This document shows, one piece after another, positions 8,546 through 18,376 of a stretch of DNA of 64,000 nt. The notes below the pieces were generated by a model. The model was not told the origin of the DNA and ran no database searches. It worked only from the letters and a program-made list of their open reading frames with translations. This stretch comes from Bradyrhizobium sp. WSM1743 (GTDB taxonomy: Bacteria > Pseudomonadota > Alphaproteobacteria > Rhizobiales > Xanthobacteraceae). Made by a program: the position numbers and the translations under genes. Every line of letters starts with the position of its first letter. Position 1 is the stretch's first letter. The stretch is from NCBI RefSeq assembly GCF_000473065.1, contig NZ_AXAZ01000014.1:91966-155965 (forward strand), given 5' to 3'.

Positions 8546-8944
8546 ATGACCGCACGGATCGAACGACCGCTTTCACCACACATGCAAGTCTACCGCTGGA
8601 CGCTGACGATGGCTCTGTCCATCGTCCATCGCGCCACCGGTATCGCCCTCTATGTCGGAACTCTGCTGCTGGTCTGGTGGCTGATCGCCGCGGCCTCCGG
8701 CCCGGCCGCCTACGCGCACGTCCAGGCCTTCACCGGCAGCATCATCGGCCGTCTGATCGTGTTCGGCTACACCTGGGCGCTGATGCACCATATGCTGAGC
8801 GGCATCCGGCATTTCGTGTGGGATCTCGGCTATGGCTTCAAGGCCAATGAGCGGGAAGCGCTGACCTGGGGCGCCCTGATCGGCGGCATCGCATTGACGG
8901 TGCTGATCTGGATCATCGCCTATGCGATCGGAGGTGGACGATGA
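8546..8944 (+). CDS. sdhC: Succinate dehydrogenase cytochrome b556 subunit
   Basis: Membrane anchor of respiratory complex II; helps bind haem b and ubiquinone. The 132 residues begin RPLSPHMQVYRW (the SdhC signature), then SIVHRATGIALY, three transmembrane helices and the haem-ligand motif ALMHHMLSGIRHFVWD. It is the first gene of sdhCDAB, and its stop overlaps the sdhD start by four bases (ATGA). Confidence 0.95.
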   Translation: MTARIERPLSPHMQVYRWTLTMALSIVHRATGIALYVGTLLLVWWLIAAASGPAAYAHVQAFTGSIIGRLIVFGYTWALMHHMLSGIRHFVWDLGYGFKANEREALTWGALIGGIALTVLIWIIAYAIGGGR

Positions 8945-9345
8945 GCGCAACCGATACGCCGAAGCGCAGCATGCGTACCCCGCTCGGCCGCGTCCGCAAT
9001 CTCGGCGCCGCGCATTCGGGCACGTCCGATTTCTGGCGCCAGCGCATCACCGGCGTCGCGATGACGCTGCTGATGATCCCGGTGCTGGTGATCATCATGA
9101 TGTTGCTCGGCCGCAATCAGGTCGGCGCCGCGCAGATTCTCAGCTCCATTCCTGTCGCGGTGATCCTGCTCCTCTTCATCCTCGCCTGCGCCTGGCACAT
9201 GAAAATCGGCATGCAGGTGGTGATCGAGGACTACGTCCATAACGAGAAGCTGAAGCTCAGCGCGATCATGCTCAACAACTTCTTCTCGGTCGCCGTGGCG
9301 CTCGCCTCGACCTATGCGATCCTGAAACTTTCTTCCGGAGTGTAA
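8941..9345 (+). CDS. sdhD: Succinate dehydrogenase hydrophobic membrane anchor subunit
   Basis: Second membrane anchor of complex II. The 134 residues include [16 protein letters not shown] (typical alphaproteobacterial SdhD N-terminus), [12 protein letters not shown] at helix 1, [15 protein letters not shown] with the haem-side histidine and the family-typical EDYVHNE, and a third helix at the C-terminus. Translationally coupled to sdhC by overlap; sdhA follows after two bases. Confidence 0.95.
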   Translation: MSATDTPKRSMRTPLGRVRNLGAAHSGTSDFWRQRITGVAMTLLMIPVLVIIMMLLGRNQVGAAQILSSIPVAVILLLFILACAWHMKIGMQVVIEDYVHNEKLKLSAIMLNNFFSVAVALASTYAILKLSSGV

Positions 9346-9347
9346 CC

Positions 9348-11177
9348 ATGGCCGCCACAACGAATGGCACGGGCGCTCCCGCCACCAACGGCAAAGCCTA
9401 TCCGATCGAAGACCACACCTATGACGTCGTCGTGGTCGGCGCCGGCGGCGCCGGCCTGCGCGCCGTGGTCGGCTGCAGCGAGGCCGGACTGCGTACCGCC
9501 TGCATCACCAAGGTGTTTCCGACCCGCTCGCACACGGTCGCGGCGCAGGGCGGCATCTCGGCCTCGCTCGGCAACATGCACAAGGACGACTGGCGCTGGC
9601 ACATGTACGACACCGTGAAGGGGTCGGACTGGTTAGGGGACCAGGACGCGATCGAATACATGGTGCGCAACGCGCCGGAGGCGGTCTACGAGCTCGAGCA
9701 TTGGGGCGTGCCGTTCTCGCGCACCGAGGACGGCAAGATCTACCAGCGCCCGTTCGGCGGCATGACCACCGAGTTCGGCACGGCCCAGGCGCAGCGCACC
9801 TGCGCCGCCGCCGACCGCACCGGCCATGCCATGCTGCACACGATGTACGGCCAGTCGCTGCGCCACGCGGCCGAGTTCTTCATCGAGTTCTTCGCCATCG
9901 ACCTGATCATGGACGATCAGGGCACCTGCCGCGGCGTCATCGCGCTCAAGCTCGACGACGGCACGCTGCACCGCTTCCGCGCCCAGACCACGATCCTGGC
10001 GACCGGCGGCTACGGCCGCGCCTATGCCTCCTGCACCTCGGCGCACACCTGCACCGGTGACGGCGGCGGCATGGTGCTGCGCGCCGGCCTGCCGATGCAG
10101 GACATGGAGTTCGTGCAGTTCCACCCGACCGGCATCTACGGCTCGGGCTGCCTCGTCACCGAGGGCGCCCGCGGCGAAGGCGGTTATCTCGTCAACGCCG
10201 AGGGCGAGCGCTTCATGGAGCGCTATGCGCCGTCGGCGAAGGACCTCGCCTCGCGCGACGTGGTCTCGCGCGCAATGACGATCGAAATCCGCGAGGGACG
10301 CGGCGTCGGCAAGAAGAAGGACCACATCTTCCTGCACCTCGACCATCTCGATCCCGCGGTGCTGGCCGAGCGGCTGCCGGGCATCTCCGAATCTGCCAAG
10401 ATCTTCGCCAATGTCGACGTGACGCGCGAGCCGATCCCGATCGTGCCGACCGTGCACTACAACATGGGCGGCATCCCCACCAACTATCACGGCGAAGTGC
10501 TGACCAAGAAGGACGGCGACGACAACGCGGTGATCCCGGGCCTGATGGCGATCGGCGAAGCCGCTTGCGTCTCCGTGCATGGTGCCAACCGCCTCGGCTC
10601 CAACTCGCTGATCGACCTCGTCGTGTTCGGCCGTGCCGCAGCGCTCCGCCTCGCCGAGAAGCTCACCCCCAATGCCAAGCAGCCGGAATTGCCGGCGAAC
10701 TCGGCCGAGATGGCGCTCGGCCGTCTCGACCATTACCGCTACGCCTCCGGCGGCACGCCGACCGCGAAGCTGCGCGAAGGCATGCAGCACGTGATGCAGA
10801 ACAATTGCGCGGTGTTCCGCACCGGCGAAGTGCTGAGCGAAGGCCAGAACCTGATCGCAAAAGTCCACAGCGGCATCACCGACATCGCGGTGTCCGACCG
10901 CTCGCTGGTGTGGAATTCGGACCTCGTCGAAACTCTGGAGTTCGATAATCTGATCTCGCAGGCGGTGGTGACCATGAACTCGGCCGCCAACCGCACCGAG
11001 AGCCGCGGCGCGCATGCCCGCGAGGACTTCTCCGAGCGCGACGACAAGAACTGGATGAAGCACACGCTGGCCTGGCTGGACGACACCGGCAAGGTCAAGA
11101 TCGAGTACCGCCCGGTTCACGACTACACCATGACCAACGACGTGCAGTACATCCCGCCGAAGGCGCGCGTGTATTGA
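9348..11177 (+). CDS. sdhA: Succinate dehydrogenase flavoprotein subunit
   Basis: Oxidises succinate to fumarate with covalently bound FAD at the cytoplasmic face of complex II. The 609 residues are full length. Visible landmarks: the FAD-binding [11 protein letters not shown] near residue 32, the covalent-FAD histidine in [10 protein letters not shown], the active-site loop [30 protein letters not shown], and the C-terminal [15 protein letters not shown] segment ([11 protein letters not shown]). It starts two bases after the sdhD stop. A palindromic repeat lies between its stop and sdhB, unusual inside an operon. Confidence 0.97.
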   Translation: MAATTNGTGAPATNGKAYPIEDHTYDVVVVGAGGAGLRAVVGCSEAGLRTACITKVFPTRSHTVAAQGGISASLGNMHKDDWRWHMYDTVKGSDWLGDQDAIEYMVRNAPEAVYELEHWGVPFSRTEDGKIYQRPFGGMTTEFGTAQAQRTCAAADRTGHAMLHTMYGQSLRHAAEFFIEFFAIDLIMDDQGTCRGVIALKLDDGTLHRFRAQTTILATGGYGRAYASCTSAHTCTGDGGGMVLRAGLPMQDMEFVQFHPTGIYGSGCLVTEGARGEGGYLVNAEGERFMERYAPSAKDLASRDVVSRAMTIEIREGRGVGKKKDHIFLHLDHLDPAVLAERLPGISESAKIFANVDVTREPIPIVPTVHYNMGGIPTNYHGEVLTKKDGDDNAVIPGLMAIGEAACVSVHGANRLGSNSLIDLVVFGRAAALRLAEKLTPNAKQPELPANSAEMALGRLDHYRYASGGTPTAKLREGMQHVMQNNCAVFRTGEVLSEGQNLIAKVHSGITDIAVSDRSLVWNSDLVETLEFDNLISQAVVTMNSAANRTESRGAHAREDFSERDDKNWMKHTLAWLDDTGKVKIEYRPVHDYTMTNDVQYIPPKARVY

Positions 11178-11189
11178 TCGAACATTAGC

Positions 11190-11271
11190 CGTCATTCCGG
11201 GATGGTCCGAAGGACCAGACCCGGAATCTCGAGATTCCGGGTTCGATGCTGCGCATCGCCCCGGAATGACG
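11190..11271. repeat. Palindromic repeat, family A, inside the sdh operon
   Basis: Arms CGTCATTCCGGG / CCCCGGAATGACG with an inner AATCTCGAGATT core. It lies in the 107 bp between sdhA and sdhB, the only sizeable gap in the operon, and would form a stable hairpin in the sdhCDAB transcript. Confidence 0.85.
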
Positions 11272-11284
11272 AAAGGTTAGAGCA

Positions 11285-12067
11285 ATGGTTGAATTCGCAC
11301 TTCCGAAGAACTCCAAGATCACTGGCGGCAAGACCTGGCCGAAGCCCGCGGGCGCGACCGAGCTCCGCGAGTTCAAGGTCTATCGCTGGAATCCGGACGA
11401 CGGCAAAAATCCGAGCGTCGACACCTATTACGTCGACACCAATGATTGCGGTCCGATGGTGCTGGACGGCCTGATCTGGATCAAAAACCACATCGACCCG
11501 TCGCTGACCTTCCGCCGCTCCTGCCGCGAAGGCGTCTGCGGCTCCTGCGCCATGAACATCGACGGCCAGAACACGCTGGCCTGCACCCGCTCGATGCACG
11601 ACGTGAAGGACGGTGCCGTGAAGATCAATCCGCTGCCGCACCAGCCGGTGGTGAAGGACCTCGTCCCTGACCTCACCAATTTCTACGCGCAGTACGCCTC
11701 GATCGAGCCGTGGCTGAAGACGACCTCGCCGACGCCGCAGAAGGAATGGCGCCAGAGCCACGAGGACCGCGAGAAGCTCGACGGCCTCTATGAGTGCATC
11801 CTGTGCGCCTGCTGCTCGACCTCCTGCCCGAGCTATTGGTGGAACAGCGAGCGCTATCTCGGTCCCGCCGCGCTGCTCCAGGCCAACCGCTGGGTCTCGG
11901 ATTCGCGGGATGAAGCGACCGGCGAGCGGCTCGACAATCTCGAGGACCCGTTCCGGCTCTATCGCTGCCACACTATCATGAACTGCGCCAAGGCATGCCC
12001 GAAAGGCCTCAACCCGGCCGAAGCCATCGCCGAGCTCAAGCTCAAGATGGTCGAGCGGCAGATCTGA
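11285..12067 (+). CDS. sdhB: Succinate dehydrogenase iron-sulfur subunit
   Basis: Carries the [2Fe-2S], [4Fe-4S] and [3Fe-4S] centres that link the flavin to ubiquinone. In the 260 residues the ferredoxin-type cluster ligands lie in [10 protein letters not shown] with a fourth Cys in NTLAC; the C-terminal ligands lie in [12 protein letters not shown] and [14 protein letters not shown]. It starts at the ATG at 11285 with GAAAGGTTAGAGCA upstream. Last gene of the operon; no clear intrinsic terminator follows. Confidence 0.97.
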   Translation: MVEFALPKNSKITGGKTWPKPAGATELREFKVYRWNPDDGKNPSVDTYYVDTNDCGPMVLDGLIWIKNHIDPSLTFRRSCREGVCGSCAMNIDGQNTLACTRSMHDVKDGAVKINPLPHQPVVKDLVPDLTNFYAQYASIEPWLKTTSPTPQKEWRQSHEDREKLDGLYECILCACCSTSCPSYWWNSERYLGPAALLQANRWVSDSRDEATGERLDNLEDPFRLYRCHTIMNCAKACPKGLNPAEAIAELKLKMVERQI

Positions 12068-12254
12068 GACGAAGGCCATCCCTTCCACCCGGGCCAGACC
12101 GGCCGGGGTGTTCTGCAATTGCGATCAATTCGAGCAGAATTTTCTCCGTCCCGCTTCGCGGGCAAATTTTCGGATCGCAACCAGCGGTTCCAACACAAGC
12201 TACTTCCTCCCCTGCACAAGATTCGGTTAAGCTCCTACCCGGGACGGAGCGACT

Positions 12255-14408
12255 GTGCAGAGGGCGCAACGCAACTCGCTGAGGCTGTTGCAGTGGATGA
12301 TGGCGGCATCCCTGGCGCTGCCGATTGCGCTCTTCGTCGTTGCCGCCACGATCTCCTACACATCGACCAAGGATATCGCCGACCGGGAGATCGAGCGCAC
12401 GGTCGATGTCGCGCATGAGCACGCGCTCAAGGTGTTCGAGACCATCGACCGCAGCCTCGCCGAGCTCAACGAGGTCGTGCGCGGCTTGCCGGACGAGGCC
12501 ATCCGCGCGCGAGAACCGGCACTGCATCGCCGGCTGAAGCGCCTGACCGATTCGTTGCCGCAGCTCAAATCGGCCTGGATCTTCGATGCGGACGGAAAAG
12601 CGCTGGTCAACAGCCTTGTCTCGCCACCGCCGGACCTGAGCTTTGCCGACCGCGATTACTTCTATGCCCATATCGACCAGAGCATCGGCACTTTCATTGG
12701 CATGGCCTTGACCCCACGTCCGCCCTACCAGGGGGCGCGCTTTTTTGGCATGAGCCGTCGCCGCGACTCCGATGACGGCCGCTTCATCGGCGTGATCCAG
12801 GCCTCCGTCCTGCCGGAATATTTCGAGAGCTTCTACGCCAGGATCGGCTCCGATCCCGGCAGCTTCTTCGCGATGGGTCGCACCGACGGCGTCGTGCTGG
12901 CGCACTTCCCGCGGCTCGACCGTGACCTCCGCCTCGATCCGGGCGGACCGGTCGGCCGCGAGATCGCCGCGCACCCCGCGCAGGGGCTCATGACCATCGC
13001 CTGGCCCTCGGACGGCATCGAGCGGCGCATCGCCTACCGGCGTGTCGCCGAATATCCGATCTATGTCAGCGCCGGGCTCGAGACCTCGGCGATCCGCGCG
13101 CGCTGGTTCGCCACCATGGGCCAGCATCTGGTGTTCGGCATTCCCGCCACCGCGCTGCTGTTTCTGCTGCTGGCGCTCGCGTTGCGGCGCACCCAGCATC
13201 TTCAGGCTGAAGCTGCAAAGCGGCGCGAAGCCGAGGAGGCGCTCAAGCACAGCCAGCGCCTGGAGGCGCTCGGCCAGCTCACCGGCGGCGTCGCCCACGA
13301 CTTCAACAACCTCCTGACCGTGATCCGCGCCTCGGTCGATCTGTTGAACCGCCCGCAGCTGACCGAGGAGAGACGGCAGCGCTACATCACGGCGATTGCG
13401 GATTCGGTGGCGCGCGCGGCCAAGCTGACCTCGCAGCTGCTCGCCTTTGCGCGGCGCCAGACCCTCAAGCCGGAGGTGTTCGACGTCGGTGCGCGGGTGC
13501 AGTCGCTGCACGATATGCTCGCCACGCTGCTGGGTCCCGCGATCGAGATCGTCATGCAGCTGCCGGCGGAACCGTGCCTCGTCAATGCCGATGCGAGCCA
13601 ATTCGAGACCGCGCTGATCAACATGGCGACCAATGCGCGCGATGCCATGCAGGGCAAAGGCAGGATCGTCTTCAAGGTCGAGGCCACAACGACCGTTGCG
13701 GACACGCTGGCGCAGCTTTCGGCCGGCCAGACCTCAGCAGACCATGGCTTCGTCCGCGTGACCGTCAGCGACACCGGCGTCGGCATTCCCGCCGCGCGAT
13801 TAGGGCGCATCTTCGAGCCGTTCTTCACCACCAAGCAGGTCGGCCACGGCACCGGTCTCGGCCTGTCCCAGGTGTTCGGCTTCGCCCGGCAGTCCGGCGG
13901 CGAAGTGACCGTGACGAGCGAGGTTGGGCACGGCAGCACCTTCTCGCTCTACCTGCCGCGCGTGCCGCCGGACCTGCTGCCGCAGCGCCAGGCGCCCAAC
14001 ACTGCGCCGGCGGTGGCCGGCAGCGGCATGTCGGTGCTGGTGGTCGAGGACAATATCGAGCTTGCCAATTTCGCCGCCGATGGCCTCACCGGACTCGGCT
14101 ACACCATCACGCTGGTCGATAATGCAACCGACGCACTCGCCGAGCTCGCCGTGGACGCAGATCGTTTCGATGTCGTGTTCTCGGACGTGGTGATGCCCGG
14201 GATGACCGGGCTCGATCTGGCGCAGGCGATCCGCGGCCGGGGCATCGGCGTGCCGGTCGTGCTGACCACCGGCTACAGCCAGGCCCTGTCACAGGACGGC
14301 GCCGCCGGCTTCGATCTCGTGCAAAAGCCCTATTCGATCGAGGAATTGTCGCGCGTTCTGCACCAGGCTGCGCGGCCGCGGCGCGTGCGCGACGGCGCCG
14401 CCGAGTGA
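12255..14408 (+). CDS. Membrane hybrid histidine kinase with receiver domain
   Basis: Two-component sensor. The 717 residues run: TM1 (about 15-33), a periplasmic Cache-like sensing region (about 35-285), TM2 (about 293-312), a short coil, a HisKA/phosphoacceptor box GGVAHDFNNLL with His348, an HATPase_c domain (N box NMATNARDAM, G1 DTGVGIP, G2 GTGLGLS) and a C-terminal receiver with phosphoacceptor Asp644 in VFSDVVMPG. The GTG start at 12255 is supported by GGGACGGAG nine bases upstream. No HPt protein or separate output regulator is adjacent, so the pathway output is unknown. It may be co-transcribed with the ABC exporter gene 54 bp downstream. Confidence 0.9.
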   Translation: MQRAQRNSLRLLQWMMAASLALPIALFVVAATISYTSTKDIADREIERTVDVAHEHALKVFETIDRSLAELNEVVRGLPDEAIRAREPALHRRLKRLTDSLPQLKSAWIFDADGKALVNSLVSPPPDLSFADRDYFYAHIDQSIGTFIGMALTPRPPYQGARFFGMSRRRDSDDGRFIGVIQASVLPEYFESFYARIGSDPGSFFAMGRTDGVVLAHFPRLDRDLRLDPGGPVGREIAAHPAQGLMTIAWPSDGIERRIAYRRVAEYPIYVSAGLETSAIRARWFATMGQHLVFGIPATALLFLLLALALRRTQHLQAEAAKRREAEEALKHSQRLEALGQLTGGVAHDFNNLLTVIRASVDLLNRPQLTEERRQRYITAIADSVARAAKLTSQLLAFARRQTLKPEVFDVGARVQSLHDMLATLLGPAIEIVMQLPAEPCLVNADASQFETALINMATNARDAMQGKGRIVFKVEATTTVADTLAQLSAGQTSADHGFVRVTVSDTGVGIPAARLGRIFEPFFTTKQVGHGTGLGLSQVFGFARQSGGEVTVTSEVGHGSTFSLYLPRVPPDLLPQRQAPNTAPAVAGSGMSVLVVEDNIELANFAADGLTGLGYTITLVDNATDALAELAVDADRFDVVFSDVVMPGMTGLDLAQAIRGRGIGVPVVLTTGYSQALSQDGAAGFDLVQKPYSIEELSRVLHQAARPRRVRDGAAE

Positions 14409-14462
14409 TTCGCTGGCCGGAACTCAAGGGAACCGTTTGATTTCCCTTTGCGTTGTCAGCTC

Positions 14463-16415
14463 ATGCACAAGCCGGCCGCGACGCGCGAACAGAGTAAACA
14501 GCCGCCCATTGTCGAGACCAAAGGCGAGAACGGCGATGAAGTGACACCGCCGCCGCCCGAGCTGGTCGAACCCGACCCCGAGCTCTCACCCGAGGAAGCC
14601 GAGCAGGCCCGCAAGGATTATCTGCTGACGCGGTTCTGGATCAGCGCGCGCGGCTTCTGGGGCCACAACGGCGACCGCCTCGCCTGGCCGTTCTCGATCG
14701 GTCTCGGCGTGCTGATCGTCCTCACCGTCTGCTTCCAATACGGCATCAATGTCTGGAATCGCGCGATCTTCGATGCCATCGAGCAGCGCGATGCGACGAG
14801 TGTCTTCCATCTCACGGCGGTGTTCTTCCCGCTCGCGATCGGCAGCATCGCGCTCGGCGTCGCCCAGGTGTTCGCGCGCATGGGAATCCAGCGGCGCTGG
14901 CGCGCCTGGCTGACCGCGAGCGTGCTGACGCGATGGCTCGCCAACGGGCGCTACTATCAGCTGAACCTCGTCGGCGGCGATCACGGGAATCCCGAATACC
15001 GCATCGCCGAGGACCTGCGCATCGCGACCGACTCGCCCGTCGATTTCCTCGCCGGCGTGACGTCCGCGCTATTGTCGGCGGTGACCTTCATCGTCGTGCT
15101 CTGGACCATCGGCGGTGCACTCACCGTCACGCTCGGCGGCTCCACCATCACCATCCCCGGCTTCCTGGTGATCGCCGCGATCCTGTACGCCGCGATCGCG
15201 TCCGGCTCGATCGTGGTGATCGGCCGGCGCTTCGTGCAGGTCTCCGGGGACAAGAACCAGGCCGAAGCCGATTTCCGCTACACGCTGACGCGCGTGCGCG
15301 AGAACGGCGAGAGCATCGCGCTGCTCGGCGGCGAGCAGGAGGAGCGCGACGGCCTCGACCGCAACTTCACCAGCGTCTTGCGGCAATGGGCGCGGCTGGC
15401 CGGTCAGCACATGCGCACGACGCTGGTGTCGCAGGGGTCGGGCCTCGTTGCGCCGGTCGTGCCGCTCCTGCTCTGCGCACCAAAATACCTCGACGGCAGC
15501 ATGACGCTGGGGCAGGTGATGCAGGCGGCCTCCGCCTTCACCATCGTGCAGAGCGCGTTCGGCTGGCTGGTCGACAATTATCCGCGGCTGGCCGACTGGA
15601 ACGCCTGTGCGCGCCGCATCGCCTCGCTGATGATGTCGCTCGACGCGCTCGAGCGTGCCGAGCAGGGCGACGGCCTCGGCCGCATCAAGCGCGGCGAGAC
15701 GCACAAGGCGATGCTGGAGCTGCGCGATCTCTCCGTCACGCTCGATGACGGCACCGCGGTGGTCGGCGAGACCGAGGTGGTGATCGAGCCCGGCGAACGG
15801 CTGCTGGTCGCCGGAGAATCCGGCACCGGCAAGAGCACGCTGGTGCGCGCCATTGCGGGGCTATGGCCGTGGGGCGACGGCAGCGTCAACTTTCATCCCG
15901 ACCGGCGGCTGTTCATGCTGCCGCAGCGGCCTTACGTGCCATCCGGATCGCTGCGCCGCGCCGTCGCCTATCCCGGGGCTGCGGAGGATTGGACCGTCAG
16001 GGAGATCGGCGAGGCCCTCCACAAGGTCGGCCTCGATCATCTCAAGGAGAAGATCGAGGAAGAAGGCCCCTGGGACCAGACGCTGTCGGGCGGCGAGAAG
16101 CAGCGCCTCGCCTTCGCGCGGCTGCTGCTGCACCGCCCTGATATCGTCGTGCTCGATGAAGCGACCTCGGCGCTCGACGAGAAGAGCCAGGACAAGATGA
16201 TGAAGATGGTCACCGACGAGCTGCCGAAGGCGACCATCGTCAGCGTCGCGCATCGCGCCGAGCTGGAGGCTTTCCACAGCCGCAAGATCGTGCTGGAGCG
16301 CCGCAAGGGCGGCGCCAAGCTCGTCAGCGACGTCGACCTGATTCCGCGCAAGGGCAAGCGCAAGCTGCTCGGGCGCTTCCTGCGCCAGCGCAAGCCCCCG
16401 AAGAAGGCGGCGTGA
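14463..16415 (+). CDS. SbmA/BacA-like ABC transporter with fused ATPase (BclA/YddA type)
   Basis: Inner-membrane ABC half-transporter, permease and nucleotide-binding domain in one 650-residue chain. Residues 1-50 are a Pro/Glu-rich cytosolic extension. Five or six helices follow (about 75-400) with the GRYYQLNL and NPEYRIAEDLR motifs typical of the SbmA_BacA/ABC_membrane_2 group. The ATPase has Walker A GESGTGKST, signature LSGGEKQR, Walker B IVVLDEATSALD and a switch His in SVAHR. The C-terminus is very basic. Bradyrhizobial BclA, which has this architecture, imports antimicrobial plant peptides and is needed for bacteroid differentiation; whether this is BclA or a paralogue cannot be settled here. 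The ATG at 14463 is preferred to a TTG five codons upstream. Confidence 0.85.
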   Translation: MHKPAATREQSKQPPIVETKGENGDEVTPPPPELVEPDPELSPEEAEQARKDYLLTRFWISARGFWGHNGDRLAWPFSIGLGVLIVLTVCFQYGINVWNRAIFDAIEQRDATSVFHLTAVFFPLAIGSIALGVAQVFARMGIQRRWRAWLTASVLTRWLANGRYYQLNLVGGDHGNPEYRIAEDLRIATDSPVDFLAGVTSALLSAVTFIVVLWTIGGALTVTLGGSTITIPGFLVIAAILYAAIASGSIVVIGRRFVQVSGDKNQAEADFRYTLTRVRENGESIALLGGEQEERDGLDRNFTSVLRQWARLAGQHMRTTLVSQGSGLVAPVVPLLLCAPKYLDGSMTLGQVMQAASAFTIVQSAFGWLVDNYPRLADWNACARRIASLMMSLDALERAEQGDGLGRIKRGETHKAMLELRDLSVTLDDGTAVVGETEVVIEPGERLLVAGESGTGKSTLVRAIAGLWPWGDGSVNFHPDRRLFMLPQRPYVPSGSLRRAVAYPGAAEDWTVREIGEALHKVGLDHLKEKIEEEGPWDQTLSGGEKQRLAFARLLLHRPDIVVLDEATSALDEKSQDKMMKMVTDELPKATIVSVAHRAELEAFHSRKIVLERRKGGAKLVSDVDLIPRKGKRKLLGRFLRQRKPPKKAA

Positions 16416-16427
16416 GGCTCTCTCCAT

Positions 16428-16564
16428 CGTCCCGGACAAGCGCGCGCCGATCCGGGACCCAGCCACAGGATTGGTGTGGCGAAGACCCGGAGTGGGCATC
16501 TCGCGCCATAACGACGTCCGGTGGGTATGGGTCCCGGATCCGCGCTTGCGCTTGCCCGGGACGA
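16428..16564. repeat. Long palindromic repeat (cgtcccggacaag type)
   Basis: Arms CGTCCCGGACAAGCGCG (left) and CGCTTGCCCGGGACGAC (right) with inner GATCCGGGACCCA / GGGTCCCGGATC. About 137 bp; fills most of the gap between the ABC exporter and FkbM genes. A short relative lies at 4611. Confidence 0.75.
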
Positions 16565-16629
16565 CACCGAAATTGTGGCCCCCATCAAAACCGGCTATGC
16601 ATGCGCCGCCTGCAACGAGGACCTGCTGC

Positions 16630-17454
16630 TTGACGTCCGACAACGCCCATTCGTCCGCGCCATTCGGCGCGTTTGCGCCCAACGCGGCGCAGGCTGCAAT
16701 TATTCGCCTCGCGCAAGCGTCGGGGCTGAAGCGCGGCGCGTTCCGGCCGTGGATGTCGCGGCTGGTCAATCTGCTGCGTAGCGGTCCGGTCGACGTGCTA
16801 TATCAGGGCGCCTCGTTCCGCTTCTATCATCAGGGCAGCGCGACCGAGCGCGGCGCGCTGTTCAACCCCGACTACAATCTCGACGAGCTCGATTTCCTGC
16901 GCCAGCACACCCCTGCGGGCGGCGTGTTCGTCGATGTCGGCGCCAATGTCGGCACCTTTGCACTGGTGATGGCGCGGCAGGTCGGGCCATCAGGCAAGGT
17001 GGTCGCGATCGAGCCGCATCCGCTGACGTTTGGGCGGCTCTCCTTCAATCACGCCGCCTCGAAGACGCCGCAGGTGCGCCTGGTGCAGGCCGCGGCCGGC
17101 GACAGCGACGGCGAGCTGATGATCGAGAGCGGTGGCGGCAATCTCGGCGCCACCCATGTCGTCACCGGCACGGCCAGTGCCGAGGCCATCAAGGTGCCGT
17201 CGCTGCGCTTGATGCGCATTCTCGAGGAGGCCGGCGTCGGCCAAGTCGATTCGCTCAAGATCGACGTCGAGGGTTTTGAGGACCGCGTGCTGATCGGCTT
17301 CTTCCGCGACGCGCCGCAATCGCTCTGGCCGCGCGCGGTGGTGATCGAACACCTGTCACAAAACGAATGGCAGCAGGATTGTATTGCCGACATGGTCGCG
17401 CGCGGCTTTACGATCGCACGCAAGACACGGAGCAATACGTTCCTGTCACGCTGA
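16630..17454 (+). CDS. FkbM family SAM-dependent methyltransferase
   Basis: Predicted O-methyltransferase acting on a sugar or other hydroxyl. About 274 residues; the SAM-binding motif VFVDVGANVGTFALV and the acidic EPHP that contacts the ribose are clear, as is the SLKIDVEGFED motif typical of FkbM. The TTG at 16630 is chosen because GAGG lies about eight bases upstream and the residues before it are encoded in the repeat; an ATG at 16597 would add 11. Rhizobial FkbM proteins often decorate polysaccharide or lipid glycans, but no glycan cluster is present here. Confidence 0.85.
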   Translation: MTSDNAHSSAPFGAFAPNAAQAAIIRLAQASGLKRGAFRPWMSRLVNLLRSGPVDVLYQGASFRFYHQGSATERGALFNPDYNLDELDFLRQHTPAGGVFVDVGANVGTFALVMARQVGPSGKVVAIEPHPLTFGRLSFNHAASKTPQVRLVQAAAGDSDGELMIESGGGNLGATHVVTGTASAEAIKVPSLRLMRILEEAGVGQVDSLKIDVEGFEDRVLIGFFRDAPQSLWPRAVVIEHLSQNEWQQDCIADMVARGFTIARKTRSNTFLSR

Positions 17455-17479
17455 CAAGGACAAACAAGGGAGGCTAGCG

Positions 17480-17866
17480 ATGATCGACCATTTGGGTTTC
17501 TCGGTCTCCGACTATGAGCGCGCGAAAGCGTTCTATGCAAGGGCGCTGGCGCCGCTCGGCTATGGCCTGATCATGGAAGTGACGGCCGAGCAGGCCGGTC
17601 ACGCTGCGGCCGCAGGTTTCGGCGCCGACGGCAAGCCGGACTTCTGGTTCGGCGCGGAAGGCGCCATGAACAAGCCGGTGCACATTGCGATCGCAGCCAA
17701 GGACCGCGCCACTGTGGATGCCTTCTACAAGGCGGCGATCGCGGCCGGCGGCCGCGACAACGGGCCTCCGGGCGTCCGCCCGCATTATCATGCGAACTAT
17801 TACGGATCGTTTGTGCTCGATCCCGATGGCCACAATATCGAGGCCGTCTGTCACGCGCCCGAATAA
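17480..17866 (+). CDS. VOC (glyoxalase/bleomycin resistance) family protein
   Basis: Small metal-dependent enzyme or binding protein of the vicinal-oxygen-chelate fold. The 128 residues show two beta-alpha-beta-beta-beta repeats: the opening MIDHLGFSVSDYERAKAFY and closing YGSFVLDPDGHNIEAVCH with metal-ligand candidates His4 and the terminal Glu. The start at 17480 has AGGGAGG upstream and lies 25 bp after the FkbM gene, so the two may be co-transcribed. The substrate is unknown. Confidence 0.9.
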   Translation: MIDHLGFSVSDYERAKAFYARALAPLGYGLIMEVTAEQAGHAAAAGFGADGKPDFWFGAEGAMNKPVHIAIAAKDRATVDAFYKAAIAAGGRDNGPPGVRPHYHANYYGSFVLDPDGHNIEAVCHAPE

Positions 17867-17950
17867 GCCGCGTTCCAGGTCACGCGTAAAGGGAACATCG
17901 GCACGGCATCATCGTTATCGTCCTCTGGACAATTGATCACGAAGGTGCCG

Positions 17951-18190
17951 ATGCCAATCGAGCCGCCTGAGATTCCGCCGGCAACACCGGGGACTCCGAC
18001 CGAGCCGCCTCCGGGAATTCCGCCGGGCAATCCGCAACCCGACATCGCGCCGCCGACGCGCGAGCCCGGCGAAGCACCGCGGCCGGATGAATTGCCCGGC
18101 CATATGCCGGAAGAGATTCCACGACGCGGACCGAACGGTCCGCTCACGCCAAATCCTGCGACGGACGCAACTCCGCAGGATCGCGTATGA
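17951..18190 (+). CDS. Small proline-rich hypothetical protein
   Basis: About 79 residues (MPIEPPEIPPATPGTP onward), roughly one third proline with many Glu and Gly, no cysteine and no hydrophobic segment, so cytosolic or disordered. The PxxP spacing (IPPGNPQPDIAPP) is irregular. An in-frame TTG at 17933 is an alternative start. It is kept as a gene because it has a start, normal third-position GC bias and an intact frame, but no domain is recognised and it could be spurious. Confidence 0.5.
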   Translation: MPIEPPEIPPATPGTPTEPPPGIPPGNPQPDIAPPTREPGEAPRPDELPGHMPEEIPRRGPNGPLTPNPATDATPQDRV

Positions 18191-18376
18191 GGCGAAGCAT
18201 CACAGGTGAGGCGATTGCAACCTGCGTCTGAATGCGCAATGAACGTCACCATAGTGAGGTGATTTGCGTGCAGAAATAAATCGGGCCGCGGTCGCTTCGC
18301 CCGCCACAATGCGGCCTAACGCGTAGCTGTTCATCCCAACACTTCGTCAAAGAACCTTCCGGGGAAGTTCACCACC

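Noticed and set aside
8284..8583. Minus-strand 99-codon frame upstream of sdhC
   Set aside because: No RBS and no family, and it overlaps the sdhC start.
9633..11195. Long open frame (520 codons) on the minus strand opposite sdhA
   Set aside because: sdhA is unmistakable on the plus strand; the opposite frame is a typical high-GC mirror with no domain or RBS.
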